The notes beneath the pieces were generated by a model. It ran no database searches, was not told where the DNA came from, and saw nothing but the letters and a program-made list of their open reading frames with translations. Positions 7,946 through 17,713 of a stretch of 64,000 nucleotides of DNA are shown here, piece after piece. Location: NCBI GenBank assembly GCA_965231815.1, contig OZ246890.1:2108001-2172000 (forward strand), given 5' to 3'. Position numbers and translations under genes: made by a program. Position 1 is the first letter of the stretch. The number at the start of each line of letters is the position of its first letter. The stretch is from JAPPFW01 sp965231815. Lineage in GTDB: Bacteria > Actinomycetota > Acidimicrobiia > Spongiisociales > Spongiisociaceae.

Positions 7946-9058
7946 ATGGAACTTCCCGGGTCCTTTCTCGATAGCTACGACGAGCCGTTCGGCTTTCTCG
8001 ATTTCGCGGCCATAGGAGCTATGTCCATCCCGGCTCGCCGCCGTCTGGGGGCGATGGCCGAGGTACTGGCCGGGCGTCGAGAGAAACTGGTTCCGGTCGT
8101 CATGGAGGAACTCCGGGTGACTACCGATCTGGCCGCCGGACTCTTGATGACCGACCCGAGCAAGGTTGCGATAGTTCCGAACACCTCAACCGGCCTGTTC
8201 ATGGTGGCGTTCGGACTCCCACCCGGGTCGGTGGTAGTTCCGGCTACCGAATTCCCCGCCAACCTGTACCCGTGGATGCGGGCGGCGGAATCCGGCCTGA
8301 TCGAACCGAGGCTGATCGAAGTTCCCGGCGGGCGCCTCACTCCTGATCTGGTGGCGGCGGCTGTGGATGACTCCACCGTGGCCGTGGCGGTCAGCTACGT
8401 GGACTACCACACCGGGTTCCGATGCAACCCGGCCGCCATGCGCGAGGCAGCGGGCGAGGCGTTGCTGGTGGTGGATGCGGTCCAAGGCTTGGGTGCTCTG
8501 GAGTTGTCCATGGAACATATCGATGTTGCCGTGGCGGCCGGTCACAAGTGGCTGCGGGCCGGGGGCGGCGTCGGTCTGATGGCTGTCTCCGATCGAGCGC
8601 TGGAGCGGTTATCTCCAGCCTTGGTGGGTTGGTCCGGGGTGGAAGATCCGTTCGACTTCGACAAACCTGCCCCACATGCGCCGGCGCCGGGTGCGGGGCG
8701 TTTCATGATGGGGAGCTCTCCCTTCCCCGCCGTTGCCGCGTTGGGGGGTTCTCTCGAGGTGCTCAACCGGGTCCGGATGGCGGATGTGGAAGCCGCAGTG
8801 CTGGCGAGGTCGGCGGAGGTGGAGGAAGCGGTCCGTACCGCCGGCGCCGAAGTGCTGTGCCCACCGAGGGACAGTTCGGAACGAAGCGGTATCGTCACGT
8901 TCCGGCCCGTGGGCGAACCTGCCGCGGCCGCCTATGAACGGTTAACGGCTGCCGGGTTCTTCCTGACCGAGCGGGGTGGGTTTCTACGGGTGGCGGCCCA
9001 TGCCGGCACTCATCCTGATGCTCCCGGAGCTTTGGGGGAGGTGTTGCAAGACCGGTGA
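7946..9058 (+). CDS. Class-V aminotransferase-fold PLP enzyme
   Basis: 370 residues from the ATG at 7946; the frame is open further upstream but that part has no family character. It has the class-V fold: a GLFMVAFG region, the Asp of DAVQGLGALE that contacts the PLP ring, and the PLP-binding Lys in AAGHKWLRAGGG. The C-terminal half has GRFMMGSSPFP and a small domain ending in RVAAHAGTHPD. Relatives include cysteine desulfurases, kynureninase-like enzymes and EgtE-type C-S lyases; sequence alone does not choose among them. It stands alone between two mobile-element clusters, with no operon partner to hint at a substrate. Confidence 0.8.
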   Translation: MELPGSFLDSYDEPFGFLDFAAIGAMSIPARRRLGAMAEVLAGRREKLVPVVMEELRVTTDLAAGLLMTDPSKVAIVPNTSTGLFMVAFGLPPGSVVVPATEFPANLYPWMRAAESGLIEPRLIEVPGGRLTPDLVAAAVDDSTVAVAVSYVDYHTGFRCNPAAMREAAGEALLVVDAVQGLGALELSMEHIDVAVAAGHKWLRAGGGVGLMAVSDRALERLSPALVGWSGVEDPFDFDKPAPHAPAPGAGRFMMGSSPFPAVAALGGSLEVLNRVRMADVEAAVLARSAEVEEAVRTAGAEVLCPPRDSSERSGIVTFRPVGEPAAAAYERLTAAGFFLTERGGFLRVAAHAGTHPDAPGALGEVLQDR

Positions 9059-9119
9059 CCCATTCTTGTGCTCACCGGGCGCCCGATCGAGAACGCCGGA
9101 TGGGAATCCATGCCACCTA

Positions 9120-9232
9120 GGAGGGTGCTGAAAAACGAATCTTACGGGGTTAGGTGGTTGGTAAAGCGCCTGGTCAGAGGGTTGCGGATCAGTGGCTGAA
9201 CCCCTTTGTGCGGGGTTTTCTCAGGACCCTCC
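9120..9232 (-). mobile_element. MITE-2 copy C, inverted orientation
   Basis: 113 bp between TA dinucleotides at 9118-9119 and 9233-9234. Compared with copies A, B and D it is inverted: the CGAATCTTACGGGG side lies on the left and the CCCCTTTGTGCGGGG side on the right. It lies 60 bases after the aminotransferase stop and directly before the IS110-type element, and could also form a hairpin terminating the aminotransferase transcript. Confidence 0.85.
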
Positions 9233-9236
9233 TAAT

Positions 9237-9479
9237 GGGGGTCCACCACTTCTTCTGGTTTGTCTGGGAGGGTGTGGTGGTTGGGCTGGCCGGCCGGTGA
9301 GTACTCCACTCTCCGGGAACGCTGATTCCTAGGGCTAGAGCGTACCCCGGCCGGTTAGCGGGAGCTCCTGTAGCGCTCATGGGGTGGCGTGCCGTTAGAG
9401 CACTGATCCATTAGGTCGCCGCCGGGGGTTTCTCGACAGCTCAGAGAGAGAGCAGATCCGTCTAGATGGAGGGCGAAGG
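9237..9479 (+). ncRNA. Candidate IS110 bridge-RNA region
   Basis: IS110 recombinases use a structured RNA from the non-coding end before the gene to pair with donor and target DNA. Here the stretch between the left boundary and the transposase start contains two copies of CCGGCCGG (9290-9297 and 9347-9354) that can pair, plus other GC-rich inverted segments. Position and length fit a bridge RNA; no guide loops were matched to flanking DNA, so this is inference from family and location. Confidence 0.3.
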
Positions 9480-10704
9480 ATGATTTTTGTGGGTAACGAC
9501 TGGTCCGAGGGTCACCATGATGTGTGTGTCATGGATGAGGAGGGATCCCGGTTGGGGTACGCTCGGCTACCGGAAGGCTTGGCGGGTGTGGCCCGCTTGC
9601 ATGAGATGGTTTCGGAGCACGTATCCGATCCGGGAGAGGTGGTGGTGGGCATCGAAACCGATCGTGGTCTTGTGGGTCGCTGCACTGGTGGGTGCCGGCT
9701 ATCAGGTGTATGCGATCAACCCTATGGCTGTGTCCCGTTACCGGGACCCACACAGCCTGGGGGGAGCCAAATCAGACCGTGCCGACGCCAAGCTGTTAGC
9801 CGATCTGGTACGCGGCGACCGGCACAACCATCGCCCGGTGGCCGGTGACAGCCCCGGGGCGGAAGGCATCAAGATCATGGCCCGGACGCATCAGAACCTG
9901 ATCTGGGCACGGACCCGTCACACCAACCAGGTCCGCAACGCCCTACGCGAGTACTACCCGGCGTTCCTGGAAACCTTCGGGGACCTGGCCCATCGCGACG
10001 CCTTGGCCGTACTCGGTAAGGCGTCCACCCCCAGCCAAGGCGCCCGCCTGACGCTGCCCCAGATCAGGGCTGCGCTGAAGAAAGGCGGACGTCAACGCAA
10101 CCTCGACAAGGTGGCCCGTCGGATACAGCAGGGCCTTCGAGGCGCCCACCTAGCCGCACCAAGGCCGGTCGAGGACGCCTACGGTACGACTGTCGCATCA
10201 CTGTTGAAGATCATCGCCGAAACAAACCACCAGATCAGCCAACTCGAGAAAAGCCTCCAGGACCGTTTTAGAGAACACCCGGACGCCGTCATCTACCACT
10301 CCCAGCCAGGACTCGGTACCGTGCTCGGCGCCCGGGCGCTCGCAGAGCATTCGAGGGACGACCCCGAACGCTACACCAGCGCCAAGTCTCGCCGCAACTA
10401 CGCCCCAACGTCGCCCATCACCATCGCATCCGGACGCAAACACGCCGTCGTCGCCCGCCACGTCCGCAACCGGCGACTCTACGACGCCCTAGACCAATGG
10501 GCGTTCTGTTCCCTCAACAACAGCCCAGGCGCCCGAGCCTTCTACGACCAAAAACGAGCAGCAGGCAACCTCCACCACCAAGCACTACGAACCCTCGCCA
10601 ACCGACTCGTAGGCATCCTCCACGGCTGCCTCAAACACCGAACCCCCTACAACGAACACACCGCCTGGGCACACCGAACCACCATCGACCAAGCCGCAGC
10701 TTGA
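9480..10704 (+). pseudogene. IS110-family DEDD transposase with a +1 frameshift
   Basis: Starts at an ATG with GGAGGGCGAAGG upstream. The first frame has GNDWSEGHHDV with the first catalytic Asp and GIETDRGL with the Glu; around 9663-9673 one extra base moves the reading to the next frame, which continues WVAALVGAGYQVYAINP and KSDRADAKLLADL with the other Asp residues. A coiled-coil segment and the Transposase_20 domain (GLGTVLGARALAE, APTSPITIASG) follow to residue about 405. Only the combined frames give a full-length enzyme of about 407 residues. Programmed frameshifting is not usual in IS110, so decay or a sequencing error is more likely. The 3' third is notably A/C rich compared with neighbours. 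Confidence 0.85.
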
Positions 10705-10725
10705 CATTTACACTCCTGGGGTGTC

Positions 10726-10933
10726 TAGCCCCGATTATTCATGGATGGGGGTTTGGAGGATGAGCGGAGACGACCATATTCGCGCCCTGACCAGGCAGTA
10801 CAGCTATCGGCGTTTCCCGTTTCAGTCCGGTGTGGAGATTCACCTGTCGGGTGAACGGCGGGTTTATCTTGATACTCGGGTTGAACTGGCGTTACGTTCC
10901 TCGGTGTGTGGGAAACCTGAATAATCAGGGCTA
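10726..10933 (+). mobile_element. MITE-1 copy b
   Basis: 208 bp with ends TAGCCCCGATTATTCA and TGAATAATCAGGGCTA, 16-bp inverted repeats with one mismatch. About 95 percent identical to the copy at 50557. It starts 21 bases after the transposase stop and ends one base before the stop codon of the NAD-binding protein gene on the other strand. No coding sequence. Confidence 0.88.
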
Positions 10934-10934
10934 A

Positions 10935-11429
10935 TCAACCGGGATCCCCGTTCGCGTCCTTCGGGTTCCGATCAGGAAGCGTCTGCGCCTCCTCAAGGCG
11001 GGCAACCCTGGCGGCGGCTCGGGCTATGTCGGTGTCGGCCACCACCGCTACCTCCGGGGTAGCTCGGCTGTCCCGCCCTCCTGTGAACTCGGACTTGGCG
11101 CCCACCCATATCGTCCGGTGAACGCCGGCGTTGCGGATGGCGTCCGCCCATCCTTCCCAAACCGTTCCGGCCCCGTCCGCGAACCCGAGTTCCCTTCCGT
11201 CGAGGGCCGCATCTGTAACGAGAACCGCACAGAAGCAGTACAGCGCCGCCGCTTCCACATGAGAAGTGTCTGACAAGTCCCCGAGGGCTACCTTCACCCC
11301 CCGGGCTTTGAGGCCGCCCGCCCGACCTTCGTCGGAGATAAAGGCTCGCACCTCGGCGGCGGCGGGGATTATGGCGCTCACCACTGCCTCACCCATAGGT
11401 GTATCGGCTCCTACCACTATTACCGGCAT
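10935..11429 (-). CDS. Putative NAD(P)-binding Rossmann protein (NmrA-like)
   Basis: 164 residues from the ATG at 11429; an upstream ATG at 11468 is also open, but the Rossmann fold starts right after the second one (MPVIVVGADTPMGEAVVSAI). A GLKARGVKVALGDLSD strand-turn of the NmrA/SDR type follows and then RTIWVGAKSEF. There is no clear Shine-Dalgarno site, so the mRNA may be leaderless. The gene is short for an NmrA-like protein (normally 200 or more) and its stop lies next to MITE-1 copy b, so the C-terminus may have been cut by that insertion. Function unknown. Confidence 0.6.
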   Translation of the reverse strand: MPVIVVGADTPMGEAVVSAIIPAAAEVRAFISDEGRAGGLKARGVKVALGDLSDTSHVEAAALYCFCAVLVTDAALDGRELGFADGAGTVWEGWADAIRNAGVHRTIWVGAKSEFTGGRDSRATPEVAVVADTDIARAAARVARLEEAQTLPDRNPKDANGDPG

Positions 11430-11567
11430 GACCGCCAACTTATCAGGATGTCCGGATAATGGCGGCACGGGTTGCGGTGTGTAGAGTAGACCTCTTTATC
11501 TGTCGTCACCGGCGACCAGGTACCGCGGAAGTTGTAACTAGTGGGTCAAACAGGGGGGAAGGATTGG

Positions 11568-14500
11568 ATGATGGCGGGTCTTTACCGGAGAGAGTTCGAG
11601 CGGGACGCCTGCGGGGTTAACTTCGTCGCGAACCTCAAGGGTAGGCGTAGCCACCATCTGGTGTCCCTCGCCATAGGAGCCGCCTGGAACATGGAGCACC
11701 GGGGAGCGACGGGCGCGGATCCCGAGACCGGGGACGGCGCGGGTATCCTCTTGCAGGTCCCCGATCGCTTCCTGCGGATGGCGGTGTCCTTTCCTCTTCC
11801 GCCGGTCGGCCGCTACGCCACCGGCATAGCCTTCTTCCCCGACCGGGAGGATATTGTCGCTCTAGGCATCCGCCAGGTGGAGCGGATCGTTAATGAAGAG
11901 GGTCTTGAGGTCCTGGGTTGGCGGGATGTACCGACCGAACCGTCGGTGATCGGTCGAGACGCCCGCGCAACCATGCCGAGGATGCGACAGCTGTTCGTCG
12001 GCGGGAACGGCGTTTCCGGAATGGCGTTGGAGCGCCTTGCCTACGTGGTCAGGAAACGGATTGAGCACGAGGTCCGTCTCATGTCCCGGCCTGATCGACC
12101 CTCCCGCCAGATCGGTGGAGCGTCGGTTATGCATGACGGTGTCTACTTCGCCAGCCTGTCCTGCCGGACCCTCATATACAAGGGAATGCTCACCGGGATG
12201 CAGCTGGCTGATTTCTTCCCCGATCTTCACGATGATCGGGTTGAGAGCGCCATCGCTCTCGTCCATGCCCGGTTCTCAACCAACACCTTCCCGATGTGGC
12301 CGCTCGCCCATCCCTACCGGATGATTGCCCACAACGGCGAGATCAATACCATCGCCGGCAACCGCAACTTCATGCGGGCTCGCGAAAGCCTCCTCGAAAC
12401 CGACCTGATCCCAGGTGATTTGAGCCGTATCTTCCCGGTTTGCACCCCGGGATTGTCGGATACCGCCGGGTTCGACGAGGTCTTGGAACTCCTCTACATG
12501 GGCGGTTACTCCCTCCCGGAGGCGGTCCTCATGATGATTCCCGAACCGTGGGAGAAGCACGAAAGCATGGATCCGGCGGTGCGGAGTTTCTACCGGTACC
12601 ACGCGTCGTTGATGGAACCCTGGGATGGTCCGGCTTCGATAGCGTTCACCGACGGAAGGCAGATCGGCGCGGTGCTCGATCGCAACGGGCTGCGGCCTTC
12701 TCGCTACTGGGTCAGTGACGACGATCTGGTGGTAATGGCCTCCGAAGTAGGGGTTACCGACGTGCCCCAGTCGCGCATCGTTGAGAAGGGCCGTCTCCGG
12801 CCCGGCAGGATGTTTCTGGTCGACACCGTCAAGGGACGCATAATCAGGGATATCGAGATAAAGCGGGACTTGGCGACGGCCCGACCCTATCGGGAGTGGC
12901 TAGGTGATGGCTTGGTGTCTCTCGGATCCCTCCCCGAGGCGATACCGGATCAGACCTGTCAACTACCGGTCGTCCAGCGCCTCCAGACTTTCGGTTACAC
13001 GCATGAGGATCTGAAGGTTCTGGTGGCCCCGATGGCTCTCAACGGTGAAGAGCCGCTCGGTTCTATGGGTACCGACACCCCGCCGGCTGTTCTTTCCGAC
13101 CGCTCCCGCTTGCTGTTCGACTACTTCAAGCAGGTGTTCGCCCAGGTGACCAACCCTCCCCTGGATGCGATCCGTGAGGAACTGGTGACCTCGATGAGGA
13201 CGACCATCGGCCCCGAATCGAACCTGCTGGAGCCCGGACCAGGTTCATGCAACATGATCGAGCTCGATGGTCCGGTAATCGACAATCGAGAACTGGCTTC
13301 GTTGCTCCGCATGGACGAATCTCCTGCAGTGGGAGGGAATGCCGCGGTTATTCCGTGTCACTTCCCGCCGGACGAGGGGGGTGAAGGCCTGAAGGCGGCC
13401 ATCGACCGGGTTTGCGACGAAGTGGACCGCTTGGTCGCTTCCGGAGTGTGGGCCATCGTGCTGTCCGACCGAGAGGTGGGCCCCGAACGGGTTCCGATAC
13501 CTTCGCTGCTTGTAACCGCCGCAGTTCACCATCATCTGGTTCGGACTCGGAACCGCACCAAGGTGGGCCTCGTAGTGGAATCCGGCGACGCCCGCGAGGT
13601 GCACCACCTCTGCCTCTTGCTGGGATACGGCGCCACCGCTGTCAATCCCTATATGGCCTTCGACGCCATTGACCACATGATCGAGCAGGAACGGTACGGG
13701 CTGGCCGGGATGGACCCGGCAACAGCTCACGCGTACTATGTGAAGGCGGCCGGAAAGGGCATCCTGAAAGTGATGTCGAAGATGGGCATCTCCACCGTAG
13801 CTTCCTACATCGGCGCTCAGATCTTCGAGGCGGTGGGGGTGGGTGATGAGGTCATAGATCGTTACTTCACCGGTACGGTCAGCCGGATCGGAGGCGTCGG
13901 ACTTGACGTGATCGCAGCCGAGGTCGTCCATCGCCACCGAGCGGCCTTCGGGGAGAACCGCAACGAGTTCGCCTACCGCGACCTCGATGGTGGAGGCGAG
14001 TACCAGTGGCGACAGGAGGGGGAGTACCACCTCTTCAACCCCGAGACCGTCTACAAGCTCCAACATTCGACCCGCGCGGGCCGCTACGACATATTCAACG
14101 AGTACACCCGGCTTGTGAACGAACAGTCCGAACGCCTGGGCACCCTGCGAGGTCTGTTCAGATTCAAGACGGGGGAGAGAGCTCCGGTTCCGCTCGAGGA
14201 GGTCGAGCCGGTTTCCGAGATAATGAAGCGGTTCAGCACCGGCGCCATGTCGTACGGATCCATTTCCAAGGAGGCCCACGAGCTCCTCGCCATCGCCATG
14301 AACCGGATCGGAGGTAAGTCGAATACCGGGGAGGGAGGTGAGGATCCCGCTCGCAATGTTCCGGACCCCAACGGCGACCTACGGCGGAGCGCCATAAAGC
14401 AGGTGGCCTCGGGCCGGTTCGGGGTGACGTCCGAGTACCTGGTCAACGCCGAAGACCTGCAGATAAAGATGGCACAGGGGGCGAAGCCGGGTGAAGGGGG

Positions 14501-16148
14501 GCAGTTGCCCGGTTACAAGGTTTACCCCTGGATCGCCGAGACCCGAATGTCGACACCGGGGGTGGGCCTGATCTCGCCGCCGCCCCACCACGACATCTAC
14601 TCGATTGAGGACATCAAGCAACTCATCCACGATCTCAAGAACTCCAACCCCCGAGCTCGTGTCCATGTGAAGCTCGTCGCCCAGATGGGTGTCGGCACGG
14701 TGGCGGCCGGAGTTGTCAAAGCCAAGGCCGACGTGGTCCTCATATCGGGTCATGACGGCGGTACCGGGGCGTCGCCCCTCACATCGATCAAACACGCAGG
14801 CGGTCCCTGGGAGGTCGGCCTCGCCGAGACACAGCAGACCCTGCTCCTCAACCGGTTGCGGGACCGGGTGGTGGTCCAGGTGGATGGGCAGTTGAAGACG
14901 GGTAGGGACGTGGTAATAGCGGCCCTCCTCGGCGCCGACGAGTACGGCTTCGCCACCGCTCCGCTGGTTGTCTCGGGATGCATAATGATGAGGGTGTGCC
15001 ACCTCGACACCTGCCCGGTCGGCGTTGCCACCCAGAACCCTGATCTGCGAAAACTGTTTAGCGGCAAAGCCAGGTTCATCGTGAACTTCATGAAGTTCAT
15101 CGCCGAACAGGTGAGGGAGATCCTCGCCGGCCTGGGTTTCAGGAGCCTGGATGAAGCCATCGGTCATGCCGAGTTGCTCGAAGTACCCGAATCCGTTGAC
15201 CATGCGAAGATCGGCGCCCTCGACCTGTCGTCCATCTTCCATGTACCGCATCTGCCCTCCGGCCAGGCCCGACGCCACACCACCGAGCAGGATCACGGTC
15301 TCGACAAGGTGCTCGACCAGACGTTGATCCAGCTGGCCGGCGGCGCTCTGGCCGGGGGGCCTCCCGTCACGCTGGACCTGCCGGTACGGAACGTGAACCG
15401 ATCGGTCGGGACTCTCCTCGGCTATCACGTCACTCAACGCTACGGGGCCGACGGATTGCCGGACAACACCATTACGGTCAACTTCAATGGTATGGCCGGT
15501 ATGAGTTTCGGCGCCTTCCTACCCAAGGGCGTCACCCTGCGCCTGTCCGGCAGCGCCAACGACTACGTGGGTAAGGGTTTGTCCGGGGGGCGTATCGTGG
15601 TGAAACCTCCATCAGAGACCGCATTAGTGGCGGAAGAGAACGTGATCGCCGGAAATGTGATCCTGTACGGAGCAACATCGGGAGAGATGTTCCTCAGTGG
15701 AATGGTCGGTGAGCGGTTTTGCGTGCGTAACTCGGGCGCGGTGGCCGTAGTCGAGGGCGTGGGTGACCACGGTTGCGAATACATGACCGGGGGACGAGCC
15801 GTGATCCTCGGCCCTACCGGACGCAACTTCGCGGCGGGTATGTCCGGTGGAATCGCGTACGTGTATGACGGGGACGGATCTTTCCCCAGTCGGGTCAACC
15901 CGGAAATGGTGTCTCTGGATCCTCTCTCCGAGGACGACCGGATCTTCCTGCGCCACCGGATAAAGGCTCACCACGAGGAGACAGCCTCGGTGCTGGCCGC
16001 TCGGCTGCTCGACCGCTGGGATGTCGAGGTTCGACGCTTCGTCAAGGTGATGCCCGACGACTACAAGCGGGTAACCGAAGCGGTTCGCCTAGCCGAGTTG
16101 GCCGGGGAACCCGTCTTAGACGCAATCATGGCCGCCGCTCATGGGTGA
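11568..16148 (+). CDS. gltB: Glutamate synthase large subunit
   Basis: 1526 residues, cytoplasmic. GltB moves the amide of glutamine to 2-oxoglutarate, using electrons from GltD, to give two glutamates. The start ATG at 11568 is preceded by GGGGGAAGG; a GTG at 11541 is open but poorly placed. The short propeptide leads to the nucleophile Cys in FERDACGVNF (class-II amidotransferase, about residues 13-430). A central domain, the FMN-binding synthase domain (about 800-1180, GHDGGTGASPLTSIKHAG) and the C-terminal GXGXG beta-helix (about 1250-1430) follow. Cys of CIMMRVCHLDTCPVG bind the 3Fe-4S cluster. All hallmarks are intact. It overlaps gltD by 8 bases. Confidence 0.98.
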   Translation: MMAGLYRREFERDACGVNFVANLKGRRSHHLVSLAIGAAWNMEHRGATGADPETGDGAGILLQVPDRFLRMAVSFPLPPVGRYATGIAFFPDREDIVALGIRQVERIVNEEGLEVLGWRDVPTEPSVIGRDARATMPRMRQLFVGGNGVSGMALERLAYVVRKRIEHEVRLMSRPDRPSRQIGGASVMHDGVYFASLSCRTLIYKGMLTGMQLADFFPDLHDDRVESAIALVHARFSTNTFPMWPLAHPYRMIAHNGEINTIAGNRNFMRARESLLETDLIPGDLSRIFPVCTPGLSDTAGFDEVLELLYMGGYSLPEAVLMMIPEPWEKHESMDPAVRSFYRYHASLMEPWDGPASIAFTDGRQIGAVLDRNGLRPSRYWVSDDDLVVMASEVGVTDVPQSRIVEKGRLRPGRMFLVDTVKGRIIRDIEIKRDLATARPYREWLGDGLVSLGSLPEAIPDQTCQLPVVQRLQTFGYTHEDLKVLVAPMALNGEEPLGSMGTDTPPAVLSDRSRLLFDYFKQVFAQVTNPPLDAIREELVTSMRTTIGPESNLLEPGPGSCNMIELDGPVIDNRELASLLRMDESPAVGGNAAVIPCHFPPDEGGEGLKAAIDRVCDEVDRLVASGVWAIVLSDREVGPERVPIPSLLVTAAVHHHLVRTRNRTKVGLVVESGDAREVHHLCLLLGYGATAVNPYMAFDAIDHMIEQERYGLAGMDPATAHAYYVKAAGKGILKVMSKMGISTVASYIGAQIFEAVGVGDEVIDRYFTGTVSRIGGVGLDVIAAEVVHRHRAAFGENRNEFAYRDLDGGGEYQWRQEGEYHLFNPETVYKLQHSTRAGRYDIFNEYTRLVNEQSERLGTLRGLFRFKTGERAPVPLEEVEPVSEIMKRFSTGAMSYGSISKEAHELLAIAMNRIGGKSNTGEGGEDPARNVPDPNGDLRRSAIKQVASGRFGVTSEYLVNAEDLQIKMAQGAKPGEGGQLPGYKVYPWIAETRMSTPGVGLISPPPHHDIYSIEDIKQLIHDLKNSNPRARVHVKLVAQMGVGTVAAGVVKAKADVVLISGHDGGTGASPLTSIKHAGGPWEVGLAETQQTLLLNRLRDRVVVQVDGQLKTGRDVVIAALLGADEYGFATAPLVVSGCIMMRVCHLDTCPVGVATQNPDLRKLFSGKARFIVNFMKFIAEQVREILAGLGFRSLDEAIGHAELLEVPESVDHAKIGALDLSSIFHVPHLPSGQARRHTTEQDHGLDKVLDQTLIQLAGGALAGGPPVTLDLPVRNVNRSVGTLLGYHVTQRYGADGLPDNTITVNFNGMAGMSFGAFLPKGVTLRLSGSANDYVGKGLSGGRIVVKPPSETALVAEENVIAGNVILYGATSGEMFLSGMVGERFCVRNSGAVAVVEGVGDHGCEYMTGGRAVILGPTGRNFAAGMSGGIAYVYDGDGSFPSRVNPEMVSLDPLSEDDRIFLRHRIKAHHEETASVLAARLLDRWDVEVRRFVKVMPDDYKRVTEAVRLAELAGEPVLDAIMAAAHG

Positions 16149-17604
16149 CATCAAAGGTTTCCTGAAACACGGAAGGCGAACACCCACCCGTAGGGCCGTA
16201 CCGGTGCGGCTACTCGACTGGAATGAGGTGTACGAGGAGTTCCCCGCCCGTCACCTGCGCGATCAAGCAGCCAGGTGCATGGATTGCGGTATACCGTTCT
16301 GTAACGGTGGATGCCCGCTGGGAAACCTCATCCCGGACTGGAACGATCTGGTCTATCGAGGAAACTGGCGGGAGGCGATCGATCGCTTGCACGCCACCAA
16401 CAACTTCCCCGAGTTCACCGGACGTCTGTGTCCGGCGCCTTGCGAAGCGGCCTGCGTACTCGGCATCAACTCGGATCCGGTCACCATCAAGCAGGTGGAG
16501 CTGGAGATCATCGAGCATGCCTGGAGGGAAGGCTGGGTTACCCCGGTGAAGCCAACCGTGATGACTGGAAACAAGGTTGCGGTTATCGGGTCCGGCCCGG
16601 CAGGCCTGGCTGCCGCCCAACAGCTGACCCGGGCCGGCCACACGGTCACCGTGTACGAGCGGGATGATCGAGTCGGTGGTCTCCTCCGCTACGGCATTCC
16701 CGAATTCAAGATGGAGAAACGGTTCCTGGACAGGCGGCTGGGCCTGATGGAGGCGGAAGGCACCGAGTTCGTGACCGGCGTCGAGATTGGGATCGACGTT
16801 TCCGCGGACCGTATCGCAAAACAATACGACGCGGTGGTGCTGGCCGGGGGCGCCACCCAATGCCGAGACCTCCCCATTCCGGGGCGACACCTGGACGGAA
16901 TCCATCAAGCCATGGAGTACCTGCCCATGGCGAATCGAGTCCGGCAGGGGGATATTTCGGCGCCGGATGTGACGGCGACCGGCAAGCATGTGATCATCAT
17001 CGGGGGAGGGGATACCGGCGCCGACTGTCTCGGGACTGCTCACCGCCAGGGCGCCGCCTCCATACACCAGTTCGAGATCATGCCCCGACCGCCTGACACG
17101 CGGGCCGAGGTGACACCGTGGCCTACCTGGCCCCTTGTCTACCGCGTCTCGTCCGCCCACGAGGAGGGCGGGGTTCGCGAGTTTGCGATTAACACGGAGG
17201 AGTTCGTGGGAAGTGAGGAGGGGCGTGTGGTCGCCCTGCGAACCCATCGGGTGGAGATGTCCACACGAGACGGGCGCTTGTCGTTCGACCGGGTTGCAGG
17301 CACCGACCGAGAGTTCGCGGCCGATCTGGTGTTGCTTGCGTTGGGGTTCACCGGCCCGGAGCGCTCGCCGATGCTGGAACAGTTGGGGGTTTCCATGACG
17401 AGCCGTGGAAACGTGGCGCGGAACGACTCCTGGTCCACCGACGTGGAAGGGGTGTTCGTCGCCGGGGACATGGGTCGCGGGCAGTCGTTGATCGTGTGGG
17501 CTATCGCCGAGGGACGAGCCTGCGCGTCCGCCGTGGATCGGTTTCTGATGGGCGCCACCATGATGCCCGCCACGGTCCGACCTACCGACGGGCCCTGGCG
17601 TTAG
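16141..17604 (+). CDS. gltD: Glutamate synthase small subunit
   Basis: 487 residues. It takes electrons from NADPH through FAD and two 4Fe-4S clusters to GltB. The ATG at 16141 overlaps the gltB stop, so the two are translated in coupled fashion. The N-terminal cluster domain shows CMDCGIPFCNGGCPLGN and CPAPCEAAC; the FAD motif is VAVIGSGPAGLAAA (about residue 143) and the NADPH motif is IIIGGGDTGADC (about 283). The C-terminus has the FVAGDMGRGQSLIVWA FAD-contact segment. Length is typical. Confidence 0.98.
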   Translation: MGDIKGFLKHGRRTPTRRAVPVRLLDWNEVYEEFPARHLRDQAARCMDCGIPFCNGGCPLGNLIPDWNDLVYRGNWREAIDRLHATNNFPEFTGRLCPAPCEAACVLGINSDPVTIKQVELEIIEHAWREGWVTPVKPTVMTGNKVAVIGSGPAGLAAAQQLTRAGHTVTVYERDDRVGGLLRYGIPEFKMEKRFLDRRLGLMEAEGTEFVTGVEIGIDVSADRIAKQYDAVVLAGGATQCRDLPIPGRHLDGIHQAMEYLPMANRVRQGDISAPDVTATGKHVIIIGGGDTGADCLGTAHRQGAASIHQFEIMPRPPDTRAEVTPWPTWPLVYRVSSAHEEGGVREFAINTEEFVGSEEGRVVALRTHRVEMSTRDGRLSFDRVAGTDREFAADLVLLALGFTGPERSPMLEQLGVSMTSRGNVARNDSWSTDVEGVFVAGDMGRGQSLIVWAIAEGRACASAVDRFLMGATMMPATVRPTDGPWR

Positions 17605-17713
17605 ATTAAAACCTCATCATTGTCTCAGGATCGTAGCTACAATCGGGTCGCGACCCCGATGCGTTCGGAGGTCCCTTTCAATAGCTTTCGCAGTATGGCG
17701 GTGGGAGTCTCTA

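Larger units (their letters stand above)
9237..10725 (+). mobile_element. IS110-family insertion sequence, probably inactive
   Basis: The element holds one DEDD-transposase gene with a frameshift. Ends are not marked by long inverted repeats, as expected for IS110; the limits given are set by the neighbouring MITE-2 copy C and MITE-1 copy b and are approximate. About 240 non-coding bases precede the gene and almost none follow it, the layout of IS110 proper (guide RNA region on the left) rather than the IS1111 subgroup. Confidence 0.6.

Noticed and set aside
8422..8937. 171-codon plus-strand frame inside the aminotransferase gene
   Set aside because: Gly/Arg-rich out-of-frame reading, no domain.
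13245..14279. Long open frame of 344 codons on the minus strand inside gltB
   Set aside because: Antisense shadow of a high-GC gene; no domain logic and gltB covers it completely with catalytic motifs.
14379..15437. Second long antisense frame (352 codons) inside gltB
   Set aside because: Same reason; composition is that of a reverse-complement shadow.
16210..17247. Antisense frame of 345 codons over gltD
   Set aside because: Shadow; gltD is complete and syntenic.
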